A DNA stretch of 64,000 bases from Martinezella lusitana (GTDB lineage: Bacteria > Pseudomonadota > Alphaproteobacteria > Rhizobiales > Rhizobiaceae): contig NZ_FMAF01000012.1 of NCBI RefSeq assembly GCF_900094565.1, positions 115,579-179,578 of the forward strand, read 5' to 3'. A program made the position numbers and the translations under genes. The notes under the pieces were generated by a model. The model was not told the origin of the DNA. It made no database searches and saw only the letters and a list, made by a program, of their open reading frames with translations. Positions 17,117 through 24,262 of the stretch are shown piece by piece. Position 1 is the stretch's first letter, and each line of letters begins with the position of its first letter.

Positions 17117-18064
17117 ATGGACAAGCCGCCAATCCTGCAGATCGGGCCCTATCCGCAATGGGATCAGGAACCGCTCGATGCGGCGTTTCAGGTCCATCGT
17201 TATTTCGAGGCTACCGACAAAGCCAAGCTTCTGGCCGAGGTCGGCCCATCGATCAAGGCGATCGCGACACGCGGTGAACTTGGCGCCAATCGCGGCATGA
17301 TCGAAGCCTGCCCCAATCTGCAGCTCATTTCGGTCTATGGCGTCGGCTTCGACGCGGTCGATCTGCAGGCCTGCCGCGAACGTGGCATCCGTGTCACGAA
17401 TACGCCTGATGTGTTGACCAATGACGTCGCCGATCTGGGTGTCGCCATGATGCTGTGCCAGTCGCGCGGCATGCTCGGCGCTGAAACATGGGTGCGCGAC
17501 GGCAGCTGGGCTGAGAAGGGTCTCTATCCCCTCAAGCGCCGCGTCTGGGGACGGCGCGCCGGCGTGCTCGGCCTCGGCCGCATCGGTTTCGAGGTCGCCA
17601 AGCGCCTGAAGGGCTTCGACCTGCAGATCGCCTATTCCGATGTCGAGGCGAAATCTTTCGCATCCGACATGAAGTTCGTGGCCGATCCTGTTGAACTCGC
17701 ACGGCAATCTGATTTTCTGTTCGTGACGCTTGCTGCATCCGCCGCGACCCGCCATATCGTCGGACGCCAGGTGATCGAGGCGCTCGGGCCGGAGGGCATG
17801 CTGATCAATATATCCAGAGCCTCCAATATCGATGAGGAAGCCGTCCTCGAGGCGCTCGAGACCGGCAAACTCGGATCGGCGGCGCTCGACGTCTTTGAAG
17901 GCGAGCCGAAGCTCAACCCGCGCTTTCTGGCGCTCGACAATGTGCTGCTGCAGCCGCATCATGCCTCCGGCACGATCGAGACGCGCAAGGCCATGGGCCA
18001 GCTCGTGCGCGACAATCTCACCGCACACTTTGCCGGCCAGCCGCTGCCCACACCCGTTCTTTGA
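17117..18064 (+). CDS. D-2-hydroxyacid dehydrogenase (glyoxylate/2-ketogluconate reductase-like)
   Basis: A 315-residue D-isomer-specific 2-hydroxyacid dehydrogenase. It has the dinucleotide motif GLGRIG (about residue 150), the catalytic Arg in NISRASNIDE, Glu in FEGEPKLN and His in QPHHASGT. Relatives such as GhrB reduce 2-ketogluconate, hydroxypyruvate or glyoxylate. Start: ATG 17117 has GAGGAG eight bases before it, while the in-frame upstream ATG at 17102 has none. It leads the plus-strand operon with the IdnD-like gene (10-base gap). In this setting 2-keto-aldonate reduction is the likely task, an inference from context. Confidence 0.88.
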   Translation: MDKPPILQIGPYPQWDQEPLDAAFQVHRYFEATDKAKLLAEVGPSIKAIATRGELGANRGMIEACPNLQLISVYGVGFDAVDLQACRERGIRVTNTPDVLTNDVADLGVAMMLCQSRGMLGAETWVRDGSWAEKGLYPLKRRVWGRRAGVLGLGRIGFEVAKRLKGFDLQIAYSDVEAKSFASDMKFVADPVELARQSDFLFVTLAASAATRHIVGRQVIEALGPEGMLINISRASNIDEEAVLEALETGKLGSAALDVFEGEPKLNPRFLALDNVLLQPHHASGTIETRKAMGQLVRDNLTAHFAGQPLPTPVL

Positions 18065-18074
18065 GGAGAAAGAC

Positions 18075-19106
18075 ATGAAGGCCATCGTCGCTCACGCCGC
18101 CAAGGATGTGCGGATCGAGGAGTATCCGGAGGAGGAACCGGGCGCTGGAGAGGTCAAGCTGAGACTGGCGACCGGCGGGGTCTGCGGCAGCGACCTACAT
18201 TACTATCATCATGGCGGCTTCGGAACCGTTCGCTTGAAGCAGCCAATGATCCTTGGACATGAGGTCAGCGCGACTGTTGTTGCACTCGGGTCCGGCGTGG
18301 AGGGCCTTGAGATCGGCCAGCTCGTCGCCGTCTCTCCTTCCCGCCCCTGCCGGACCTGCCGCTACTGCCAGCAGGGCTTGCACAATCAGTGCCTCAACAT
18401 GCGCTTCTACGGCAGCGCCATGCCCTTTCCGCATATTCAGGGCGCGTTTCGCGAGACGCTGGTTGCAGACGCGATCCAATGCGTTCCGGCGGATGGCCTG
18501 ACACCCGGCGAAGCGGCCATGGCAGAGCCGCTTGCCGTCACCCTGCATGCGACGAGACGCGCCGGCGAGATGCTCGGCAAGCGGGTTCTCGTGACCGGTT
18601 GCGGTCCGATCGGCGTTTTGTCGATCCTAGCAGCGCGGCGCGCTGGCGCGGCCGAGATCGTGGCGACCGACCTTTCGGATTTCACGCTGTCGCTCGCAAA
18701 GCAGGCGGGCGCCGACAGGATCATCAACACCAAGGACGAGCCTGAAGCGCTTGCCGCCTATTCGGCCGACAAGGGTACTTTCGATGTACTCTACGAGTGC
18801 TCGGGCGCTGCTGCCGCTCTTGTCGGTGGGATCGCGGCGCTGAGGCCGCGCGGCATTATCGTGCAGCTCGGTCTCGGCGGCGACATGACGCTACCGATGA
18901 TGGCGATCACGGCCAAGGAACTGGAACTGCGCGGCTCCTTCCGCTTCCATGAGGAATTTGCCGTCGGCGTCGACCTGATGCGCAAACGCCTGATCGACGT
19001 GCGCCCGCTCATCACCCATTCGGTGCCGCTCGCCGATGCGATCAGGGCATTCGAGATCGCCTCGGATCGCAGCAAGGCTATGAAGGCACAGATCGTCTTT
19101 GCCTGA
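18075..19106 (+). CDS. Zinc-dependent alcohol dehydrogenase, L-idonate 5-dehydrogenase-like
   Basis: A 343-residue medium-chain dehydrogenase. Catalytic zinc ligands are Cys in GGVCGSD and His/Glu in LGHEVS; the structural zinc site is CRTCRYCQQGLHNQC; the nucleotide motif is GCGPIGVL. The YHHGGFG segment and overall pattern resemble L-idonate 5-dehydrogenase, which converts L-idonate to 5-ketogluconate for reduction by IdnO. GAGGAG precedes ATG 18075. Together with the SDR and kinase this completes an idonate to 6-phosphogluconate route, although polyol dehydrogenases of the same family cannot be excluded by sequence alone. Confidence 0.88.
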   Translation: MKAIVAHAAKDVRIEEYPEEEPGAGEVKLRLATGGVCGSDLHYYHHGGFGTVRLKQPMILGHEVSATVVALGSGVEGLEIGQLVAVSPSRPCRTCRYCQQGLHNQCLNMRFYGSAMPFPHIQGAFRETLVADAIQCVPADGLTPGEAAMAEPLAVTLHATRRAGEMLGKRVLVTGCGPIGVLSILAARRAGAAEIVATDLSDFTLSLAKQAGADRIINTKDEPEALAAYSADKGTFDVLYECSGAAAALVGGIAALRPRGIIVQLGLGGDMTLPMMAITAKELELRGSFRFHEEFAVGVDLMRKRLIDVRPLITHSVPLADAIRAFEIASDRSKAMKAQIVFA

Positions 19107-19168
19107 CCGACGAGGAACGGCCTCAGATCCGTCCAAGACGAGGGCGGATCTCACCCGACAGGCTCTTC

Positions 19169-19588
19169 TTATTCGAGATCGGCACCGATCGCCCTGAGGG
19201 CGGCAAGGGCGACCTGTTCATCCTGCTCGCCGGAGCCCGATCCGACACCGATCCCGCCAACGACCGTACCCGAAAAGCGGATCGGTAGGCCGCCGCGCAG
19301 TCCCGTCGCCTCCCCTTGGTTTGCGGCAGCCAGCAGCAACCTGGCATGTTCCGGTAGGGAATGGCTCGGCGCACCGATCGAGGCAGCGGTCCGCGCCTTG
19401 GCAAGCGCGCTTTTCAGCGACTGGAAACGCGAACCGCGCATGCGGAACGAACCGAGCGTCACGCCGCTCTGATCGACGATGACGATGCATTGCGGTTGAC
19501 CCGTCGCGGCGGCAGCCGAAATCGCCGATGTCAGCAACGTCATCACACCCTCATCGCTCAAGACACTCGACGCCAGAATGTGGCTCAT
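19169..19588 (-). CDS. GlcG/HbpS family protein
   Basis: A 139-residue protein of the GlcG/HbpS (DUF336) family, recognised by the helical segment SRFQSLKSALAKARTAAS and the glycine-rich end GGLPIRFSGTVVGGIGVGSGSGEQDEQVA. Members are linked with glycolate use (GlcG), heme binding (HbpS) or unknown roles in catabolic clusters. The His-containing position next to PEHARL may matter. It is divergent from the SMP-30 gene, with the regulon operator between them, so it is probably co-induced with sugar-acid catabolism. Function not known. Confidence 0.85.
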   Translation of the reverse strand: MSHILASSVLSDEGVMTLLTSAISAAAATGQPQCIVIVDQSGVTLGSFRMRGSRFQSLKSALAKARTAASIGAPSHSLPEHARLLLAAANQGEATGLRGGLPIRFSGTVVGGIGVGSGSGEQDEQVALAALRAIGADLE

Positions 19589-19622
19589 GCACTATCCTCC
19601 CTGCTTGCGGACTGACTTGGAT

Positions 19623-19638
19623 ATGTTATCGATAACAC
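19623..19638. promoter_or_regulatory. Operator between the glcG-like and SMP-30 genes
   Basis: ATGTTATCGATAACAC, one end base off the perfect 16-bp palindrome, with the 14-bp core TGTTATCGATAACA intact. It lies 35 bases from the glcG-like ATG and 41 bases from the SMP-30 ATG, so it can serve both divergent genes. Confidence 0.8.
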
Positions 19639-19678
19639 ATCGATCAGGCGATGTAACATTATGGGAGGTATTGTCACA

Positions 19679-20569
19679 ATGTCGTTCTTCGAGATCATCG
19701 ACCCGGCCTTCGGGAAATTCGTCCTCGGCAACGCTCCCGTCAAGCCGATTGCCACCGGGTTCGACTGGGTGGAAGGCCCGGTCTGGTTCGGAGACCTGAA
19801 TTGCCTGCTGTTCTCAGATATCCCCAATAATCGCATCATGCGCTGGATCCCCGGTGTCGGCACCAGCGTCTTTCGCGAGCCGTCGAATTTCTCCAACGGC
19901 CATACGCGTGACCGGCAGGGCAGGCTCGTCAGCTGCGAGCATGGCGGCAGGCGCGTGACGCGCACGGAGTTCGACGGATCGATCACGGTGATCGCCGACA
20001 GCTATGAGGGCAAGCGGTTGAATTCGCCCAACGATGTCATTGTCGCCTCGGATGGCGCCATCTGGTTCACCGATCCCCATTACGGCATCGCGACGGATTA
20101 CGAGGGGCATAGAAGCGAGCAGGAACTGCACTGCAACGTCTATCGCGTCGATCCCTCCGGCACCATGCAGGCGGTGCTGACGGACTTCAATTGCCCGAAC
20201 GGGCTCGCCTTCAGCCCCGACGAGAAAAAACTTTATGTCGCCGATACCGGCCGCATGCATAGCGGCGATCCGCAGCACATCCGCGTCTTTAGCGTCGGCG
20301 AAGACTGGCGCCTATCGGGCGGAGAAGTGTTCCATGCGATTTCGCCAGGCTGCGCCGACGGCATGCGGCTCGACACCGACGGCAATCTCTGGTCGTCGGC
20401 GGCCGACGGCGTGCATTGCATCGCGCCGGACGGGCACGTCATGGGCAAGATCCTGGTGCCGGAAACGGTTTCCAACCTTTGCTTCGGCGGGCGCGGCAAG
20501 CACAGGCTGTTCATAACAGCGACCACCAGCGTGTATGCGATTTCGCTCAACCGCAGCGGGACGCTTTGA
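19679..20569 (+). CDS. SMP-30/gluconolactonase family hydrolase
   Basis: A 296-residue beta-propeller of the SMP-30 family. The metal-binding and active-site features are visible: Glu in GFDWVEGPVWF, Asn in LNSPNDVIV, Asn in NCPNGLAFSPDEK and Asp in CADGMRLDTDGN. Such enzymes open aldonolactones to aldonic acids, here supplying gluconate- or idonate-type substrates to the dehydrogenases of the same regulon. No signal peptide, so cytoplasmic. ATG 19679 is preferred: GGGAGG lies ten bases upstream, and the in-frame ATG at 19661 overlaps that site. Confidence 0.9.
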   Translation: MSFFEIIDPAFGKFVLGNAPVKPIATGFDWVEGPVWFGDLNCLLFSDIPNNRIMRWIPGVGTSVFREPSNFSNGHTRDRQGRLVSCEHGGRRVTRTEFDGSITVIADSYEGKRLNSPNDVIVASDGAIWFTDPHYGIATDYEGHRSEQELHCNVYRVDPSGTMQAVLTDFNCPNGLAFSPDEKKLYVADTGRMHSGDPQHIRVFSVGEDWRLSGGEVFHAISPGCADGMRLDTDGNLWSSAADGVHCIAPDGHVMGKILVPETVSNLCFGGRGKHRLFITATTSVYAISLNRSGTL

Positions 20570-20650
20570 TAAACCGCCGCCGGAAAACAGGCCCTCGATC
20601 CTGGACCATGGGCGTCTGTTTACTCGACTATAGGAAATTGAATCTTCGCC

Positions 20651-20682
20651 ACGACAATCGCCGATTACGGCGCGATTGTCGT
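20651..20682. terminator. Perfect hairpin between convergent genes
   Basis: ACGACAATCGC at 20651-20661 pairs perfectly over 11 bases with GCGATTGTCGT at 20672-20682, with a ten-base loop. It lies between the ends of the SMP-30 gene and the small minus-strand gene. There is no T tract, so it could also work as an RNA-stabilising or Rho-assisted end. Confidence 0.5.
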
Positions 20683-20703
20683 CTCCACACGCAACTCATG
20701 GCT

Positions 20704-20937
20704 TCAGCGCAGATCGGCCTGCGTACCGGGACGCAGGCGAGCGCGAGCCATCGGCTTCAGGCCGACCGACAGGTCGTGGCCGGCATCGCGCCCGACCGCC
20801 TCCGCGCGCTGCTGTCTGAGTGCCGCATCCTGCAACAGGTTCGCCATTCCGGCGACAGATATGCGATCCGCGCGCATGACCTGGCGGATCAGCGGATCTT
20901 CAAGAACTTCAGCGATCGTCAAGTCCCTGTGGGTCAT
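20704..20937 (-). CDS. Small conserved-looking protein, unknown function
   Basis: A 77-residue charged protein (MTHRDLTIAEVLEDPLIRQVM at the N terminus; Arg-rich end). I start at 20937 because AGGAG lies six bases upstream; the open frame extends to 21063, but the added residues look non-coding. No signal peptide, membrane segment or zinc motif is seen. The first half (helices with AEVLEDPLIRQVMRADRI) is well ordered and may be a small regulatory or adaptor protein. No operon partner. Confidence 0.6.
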   Translation of the reverse strand: MTHRDLTIAEVLEDPLIRQVMRADRISVAGMANLLQDAALRQQRAEAVGRDAGHDLSVGLKPMARARLRPGTQADLR

Positions 20938-21272
20938 GGTTAGCTCCTGTTCGTTAGAGCAGAAGATAAACCGCTTAATTAGCAGTGTGATGTCAAAAGC
21001 CGGACAAAAACAAGGCATTCGGTTCGATTTTGTTACAGAATAATTGCAAAATGACTTGCGCACATATTCCCAAATTGCGCTCAGGCCCTAGTTGTCGCGT
21101 CACGAAAGGCCGATAAACGACAATCGGCCTGAGTGGGAGGTCCGGTTGCTCCGCGTGGGCGCAACGAATTGCAACAAATCAGAATATAATTTTGCAACGT
21201 TCGCGTTTATCGTCGCGTGTCGCCTGACCTCCGAGGATTGAAAAGCTTTCGCTAATAACGATCGGTCGCGTC
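20938..21272 (+). other. Intergenic region between divergent small genes
   Basis: About 335 bases, AT-rich near 20950-21060 and 21170-21240, probably promoters for the small minus-strand gene and the ArsR gene. The word TTGCAA occurs twice around 21170-21200, but no convincing operator, RNA gene or repeat is seen. Confidence 0.4.
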
Positions 21273-21626
21273 ATGTATTCAGATCAGACAAAAGAAGATG
21301 AGCGCCTCACTTACCACGCAGATCTTCTAAGCCAGCTCTCCAATCCGAAACGCCTGGAGGTTTGCATCCACCTGTCGGATCACGAGGAGGACGTCAACAG
21401 CCTGGCCAAGAGGCTCGGAATATCGCAATCGGCTCTCAGCCAGCATTTGACGCGGCTTCATCAGGCGGGAATCGTCAAGGTGCGCCGTCAAGCACAATTC
21501 CGATACTATACATGCGACCATCCGGGCGTGCAGCGCATCCTGAAGACCCTATCGGAGATTCTTGAAACCGATCCGGTTCGCACGGCGCCAGACGTCGCCG
21601 ATAGCTCCGAGCGCAGCAAATCTTGA
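21273..21626 (+). CDS. ArsR-family winged-helix regulator
   Basis: A 117-residue protein with the ArsR fold: LLSQLSNPKRLEVCIHLSDHE, then the recognition region VNSLAKRLGISQSALSQHLTRLHQAGIVKVRRQAQFRYY. The metal box ELCVC is absent: the equivalent stretch reads EVCIHLSDHEED with a single Cys, so this is not a classical arsenic or cadmium sensor and may respond to redox or another signal, as in the NolR/BigR branch. No target gene is adjacent; downstream lies only a broken response-regulator piece. Confidence 0.85.
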   Translation: MYSDQTKEDERLTYHADLLSQLSNPKRLEVCIHLSDHEEDVNSLAKRLGISQSALSQHLTRLHQAGIVKVRRQAQFRYYTCDHPGVQRILKTLSEILETDPVRTAPDVADSSERSKS

Positions 21627-21689
21627 GGCTGTGCGGGTAATTACTGCGCAAGCCGATCGGATGATGGCGGCGAGCGCAGGCATCAGGTC

Positions 21690-21998
21690 ACTTCATCTCC
21701 GCCAGCAAAGCATCGGCGCCTTTGCGAATGCCGACCTTGGAGGCCGTCGACGTCCTCGTGCAGGGCGGTCAGCATAAGGATTGGAACGGTTCGATCCGCG
21801 CGCAGCCGCCGGCAGGTGCTGAAACCGTCCTCGCCGGGAAGCATTGCATCGAGCACGAGGAGATCGAACTTTTGGCGCGCAAGCAGGCGATCCATGTCAG
21901 CGCGTTTGACGCGGAGATTGCCCTGAAACCGTTGCTGGCTATGAGCTCGACCAGCATGCCCGCTATATCGTGTCGTCCTCGACGATAAGAATATGAGA
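21690..21998 (-). pseudogene. Fragment of an OmpR-type response regulator
   Basis: The minus strand reads HILIVEDDTI, then stops; LVELIASNGF continues in a second frame and DRLLARQKFDLLVLDAMLPGEDGFS, with RTVPILMLTALHEDVD, in a third. These are the receiver-domain acidic patch (EDD), phospho-Asp (LVLDAMLP) and switch Thr (LTAL). Two frameshifts are needed within about 100 residues, and the sequence leaves the family after LHEDVDGL near 21740, before the conserved Lys and the DNA-binding domain. No histidine kinase remnant is visible. The last 50 bases read ASKVGIRKGADALLAEMK in another frame, possibly from a different gene. Confidence 0.75.
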
Positions 21999-22301
21999 TT
22001 ATGCGGAAAACGCCATGTCGCGGGTCGCTGCCTTCGCTGGAAAGCCGGTCGCGCGATCCGTTGCGCGCAAAATTATCTCACCGGACCGCTGATCTGTCAC
22101 GTTCACGTCCGCGATGCAGCTCCCACGAGAAGGTGACAAGCGCTACCGATGCTCGGCCATTGGATTTTTCCGACACGATGCCTTTCCAAAAGTTGAAGCG
22201 AGGGGAAAATAGCAGCTGCCTCGTGAAGCTGTGTTCGAAAATGGTGAGTTATGTTGCGGCGGCAGAAGAGAGGGCGACGGCCTGCCCGGCTCCGGCCCTG
22301 C
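21999..22301 (+). other. Intergenic region downstream of queE
   Basis: About 300 bases between the response-regulator fragment and the end of queE. I see no start with a ribosome site, no family match in any frame and no clear repeat. It may be further decayed sequence. Confidence 0.35.
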
Positions 22302-23030
22302 TCAAACACCGCGCTTGTTGCCCCAGATGAACACATGCAATTGCGGCAGGACCCTCGCCTCGAACCACCTGTCATCGCTGACCTTGTCCACGAGCCAGCG
22401 CATTCGCTCCATGACACCCTCGATGTCGACGATAGCATCGTCGGCATCGGGCGGCGGCGGCGTATGGTTGCCGGGCTGCAGATAAACAGGCAGTTGCGGA
22501 TAGCGAGAGGCAGCCGAGCGCGCATAGGCATAATCGACATCATCAAACACGACGATCTTCAGCGCGACCTGCGGCTTTTCCGCTGCCATGCGCAGACAGT
22601 CGTCGAAGGCGTCCCAATCCGTCACCATCCCGCTTGATGGCGGCTTCGGGCTCAACACCAGCGTGTCGAGCTCAGCGAACCATTCCTTGGCGACGCTCCC
22701 CTGTGTTTCCAGCGCGAAGCGATAGCCTTCCCTATGACCGTGCGCAATCAGCGGACCGAGTGGCTGGATGGCCGGATTGCCGCCCGAGAGCGATATCGTC
22801 AGCGGCCTGCCGCCGGAAAGCCTCGTCACCTCCAGCCAGACCTCCTCGACCGACATTGGCCGCCATTGATCGCGATAATCGCTGTCGACCGCGTGCAGCG
22901 TATCGCACCACGAACAACGGTAGTCGCAGCCGCCGGTGCGCACGAAAATCGTGGGGAGGCCGATCAGGATACCCTCGCCCTGGATCGTCGGTCCGAATAT
23001 TTCGCTGACGCGAATTCGCGCCTCGCTCAT
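22302..23030 (-). CDS. queE: 7-carboxy-7-deazaguanine synthase QueE
   Basis: A 242-residue radical SAM enzyme. The iron-sulfur cysteines are in CDYRCSWCDT (CxxxCxxC), preceded by the family opening EIFGPTIQGEG and followed by SLSGGNPA and LETQGS. It converts 6-carboxy-tetrahydropterin to 7-carboxy-7-deazaguanine in queuosine precursor synthesis. ATG 23030 overlaps the queD stop (ATGA), giving a queC-queD-queE operon. The CPH4-binding and SAM motifs appear intact. No queF or folE is seen in the window. Confidence 0.95.
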   Translation of the reverse strand: MSEARIRVSEIFGPTIQGEGILIGLPTIFVRTGGCDYRCSWCDTLHAVDSDYRDQWRPMSVEEVWLEVTRLSGGRPLTISLSGGNPAIQPLGPLIAHGHREGYRFALETQGSVAKEWFAELDTLVLSPKPPSSGMVTDWDAFDDCLRMAAEKPQVALKIVVFDDVDYAYARSAASRYPQLPVYLQPGNHTPPPPDADDAIVDIEGVMERMRWLVDKVSDDRWFEARVLPQLHVFIWGNKRGV

Positions 23031-23386
23031 GGCCGGTATTCCGCCCAGGTCTTCGGCGTCTCGCTGACGCGCATCGCCGACGTCTCGGGCAGACGGGCCT
23101 TGCACCAATCGTAGAAATGCCTGGCGAGACATTCCGAGGTGACGCGGCCATGGCCAAGAACGTCGTTCAGATGGCGATGGTCGAAATTGTCGTCGATATA
23201 GCGCTTCAGCGGCTGAAGCTCATGATAATCACGCACGAAGCCATTGCCGTCGAGCTCGGCGGCCGAAAGCTCCACCACGACGATGTAGTTGTGCCCATGC
23301 AGCCGCGCGCATTGATGATCGTCGGGAAGATGCGCCAGCTGGTGCGAGGCGGAGAAATGAAATTCCTTGGTGATGCGGAACATCAC
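23027..23386 (-). CDS. queD: 6-carboxy-5,6,7,8-tetrahydropterin synthase QueD
   Basis: A 119-residue member of the PTPS/QueD family. The zinc-binding histidines are in FSASHQL and CARLHGHNY; the catalytic Cys is the one in HQCARLHGH; DHRHLND and the Glu of VTSECLAR complete the active site. It makes 6-carboxy-tetrahydropterin from dihydroneopterin triphosphate. It overlaps queC by four bases upstream and queE by four bases downstream, so the three are translated in step. Confidence 0.95.
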   Translation of the reverse strand: MMFRITKEFHFSASHQLAHLPDDHQCARLHGHNYIVVVELSAAELDGNGFVRDYHELQPLKRYIDDNFDHRHLNDVLGHGRVTSECLARHFYDWCKARLPETSAMRVSETPKTWAEYRP

Positions 23387-24093
23387 TTCACCTCCTGCGC
23401 CGAAAAGCCCGTCGTCGCGGCTTCCCAGAAATCGGGATCCTCATAATCCGTGGGGTCTTCGACGCCGGCGAGATGGAAGGCTTCGCGCCGCTCGACGCAG
23501 GTGCCGCAGCGCCCGCAATGGCGAGTGCCGCCCTTGTAGCAGGACCAGGTTTCGGCGAAGGGCGTCTGATGCCGCGCGCCGTTCGTGACGATATCCGCCT
23601 TCGAAATAGTCACAAAAGGCGCATAGAGCGAGACGCTGGCATAGCCTTCCAGAGCATGGTTCTGCATCTGCTGGAAGGCATCGATGAAGCCCGGCCGGCA
23701 ATCCGGATAGATGAAGTGATCGCCGCCATGGACAGCGACAGCGACGGCATCCGCCTTTTGCGCCGCCGCAAGCCCGAAAGCGATTGCGAGCATAATCGCA
23801 TTACGGTTCGGCACGACGGTCGCCTTCATGGTCTCTTCGGCATAGTGCCCATCAGGCACATCTATGTCGTCAGTGAGCGCCGATCCGGTCAGATGCTTGC
23901 CGATGGCGGTGATGTCGATGATCTCATGCGGTACGCCGAGACGCCTGGCGCAGGCTGCGGCGAATTCCACTTCCTTGCGATGCCGTTGGCCGTAATCGAA
24001 CGACACGAGGCCGATGAGCTGATGTTCGGCCGCCACCTTGTGGGCGAGCGAAACGGAGTCCAATCCGCCGGAGCAGACGACGATAGTCTTCAT
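23383..24093 (-). CDS. queC: 7-cyano-7-deazaguanine synthase QueC
   Basis: A 236-residue PP-loop ATPase with SGGLDS at the N terminus (residues about 8-13), FDYGQRH, the VPNRN motif and a C-terminal zinc site (SCYKGG, then HCGRCGTC). It uses ATP and ammonia to turn 7-carboxy-7-deazaguanine into preQ0. It is the first gene of the operon; its ribosome site is inside a preQ1-I riboswitch (24104-24135), so preQ1 should shut off translation of the whole set. Confidence 0.95.
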   Translation of the reverse strand: MKTIVVCSGGLDSVSLAHKVAAEHQLIGLVSFDYGQRHRKEVEFAAACARRLGVPHEIIDITAIGKHLTGSALTDDIDVPDGHYAEETMKATVVPNRNAIMLAIAFGLAAAQKADAVAVAVHGGDHFIYPDCRPGFIDAFQQMQNHALEGYASVSLYAPFVTISKADIVTNGARHQTPFAETWSCYKGGTRHCGRCGTCVERREAFHLAGVEDPTDYEDPDFWEAATTGFSAQEVK

Positions 24094-24103
24094 AATTCAG
24101 GAT

Positions 24104-24135
24104 CCCTTGTTTTGACCGGGTGGGCTGCGACCGGA
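24104..24135 (-). promoter_or_regulatory. preQ1-I riboswitch controlling queCDE
   Basis: On the minus strand the leader reads CCGG, then TCGCAGCC, CAC, CCGG and a tail TCAAAACAAGGG. The two CCGG arms (24131-24134 and 24116-24119) form the P1 stem. The TCGCAG loop and AAAACAAGG tail match the well-studied Thermoanaerobacter preQ1 aptamer, whose loop is GGUCGCAGU and whose tail is CAAAACAAGG. The AAGGG of the tail is also the queC Shine-Dalgarno, ten bases from the ATG. Pseudoknot folding on preQ1 would therefore hide the ribosome site. Confidence 0.85.
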
Positions 24136-24215
24136 TTTCATTGCCCTTACGGGCTACGGCGCGCTCAGTAGCAGCAGAACTCGGCGGAAACAAGGACTCT
24201 GGCACTATAACGGTT

Positions 24216-24241
24216 TTGGGCCGGCATCGCTGCCGGCCCAA
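24216..24241. terminator. Long hairpin between queC leader and aldo/keto reductase end
   Basis: TTGGGCCGGCA (24216-24226), loop TCGC, and TGCCGGCCCAA (24231-24241) form a perfect 11-bp stem. It is 22 bases past the aldo/keto reductase stop and about 80 bases upstream of the riboswitch. No T tract follows in the minus direction, so it may act as a terminator for the reductase transcript or simply as a boundary. Confidence 0.5.
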
Positions 24242-24262
24242 GGCAGGCCCCAACCTGCAACG

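Noticed and set aside
17006..18085. 359-codon minus-strand frame under the hydroxyacid dehydrogenase
   Set aside because: Antisense to a gene with all catalytic residues; no recognisable domain.
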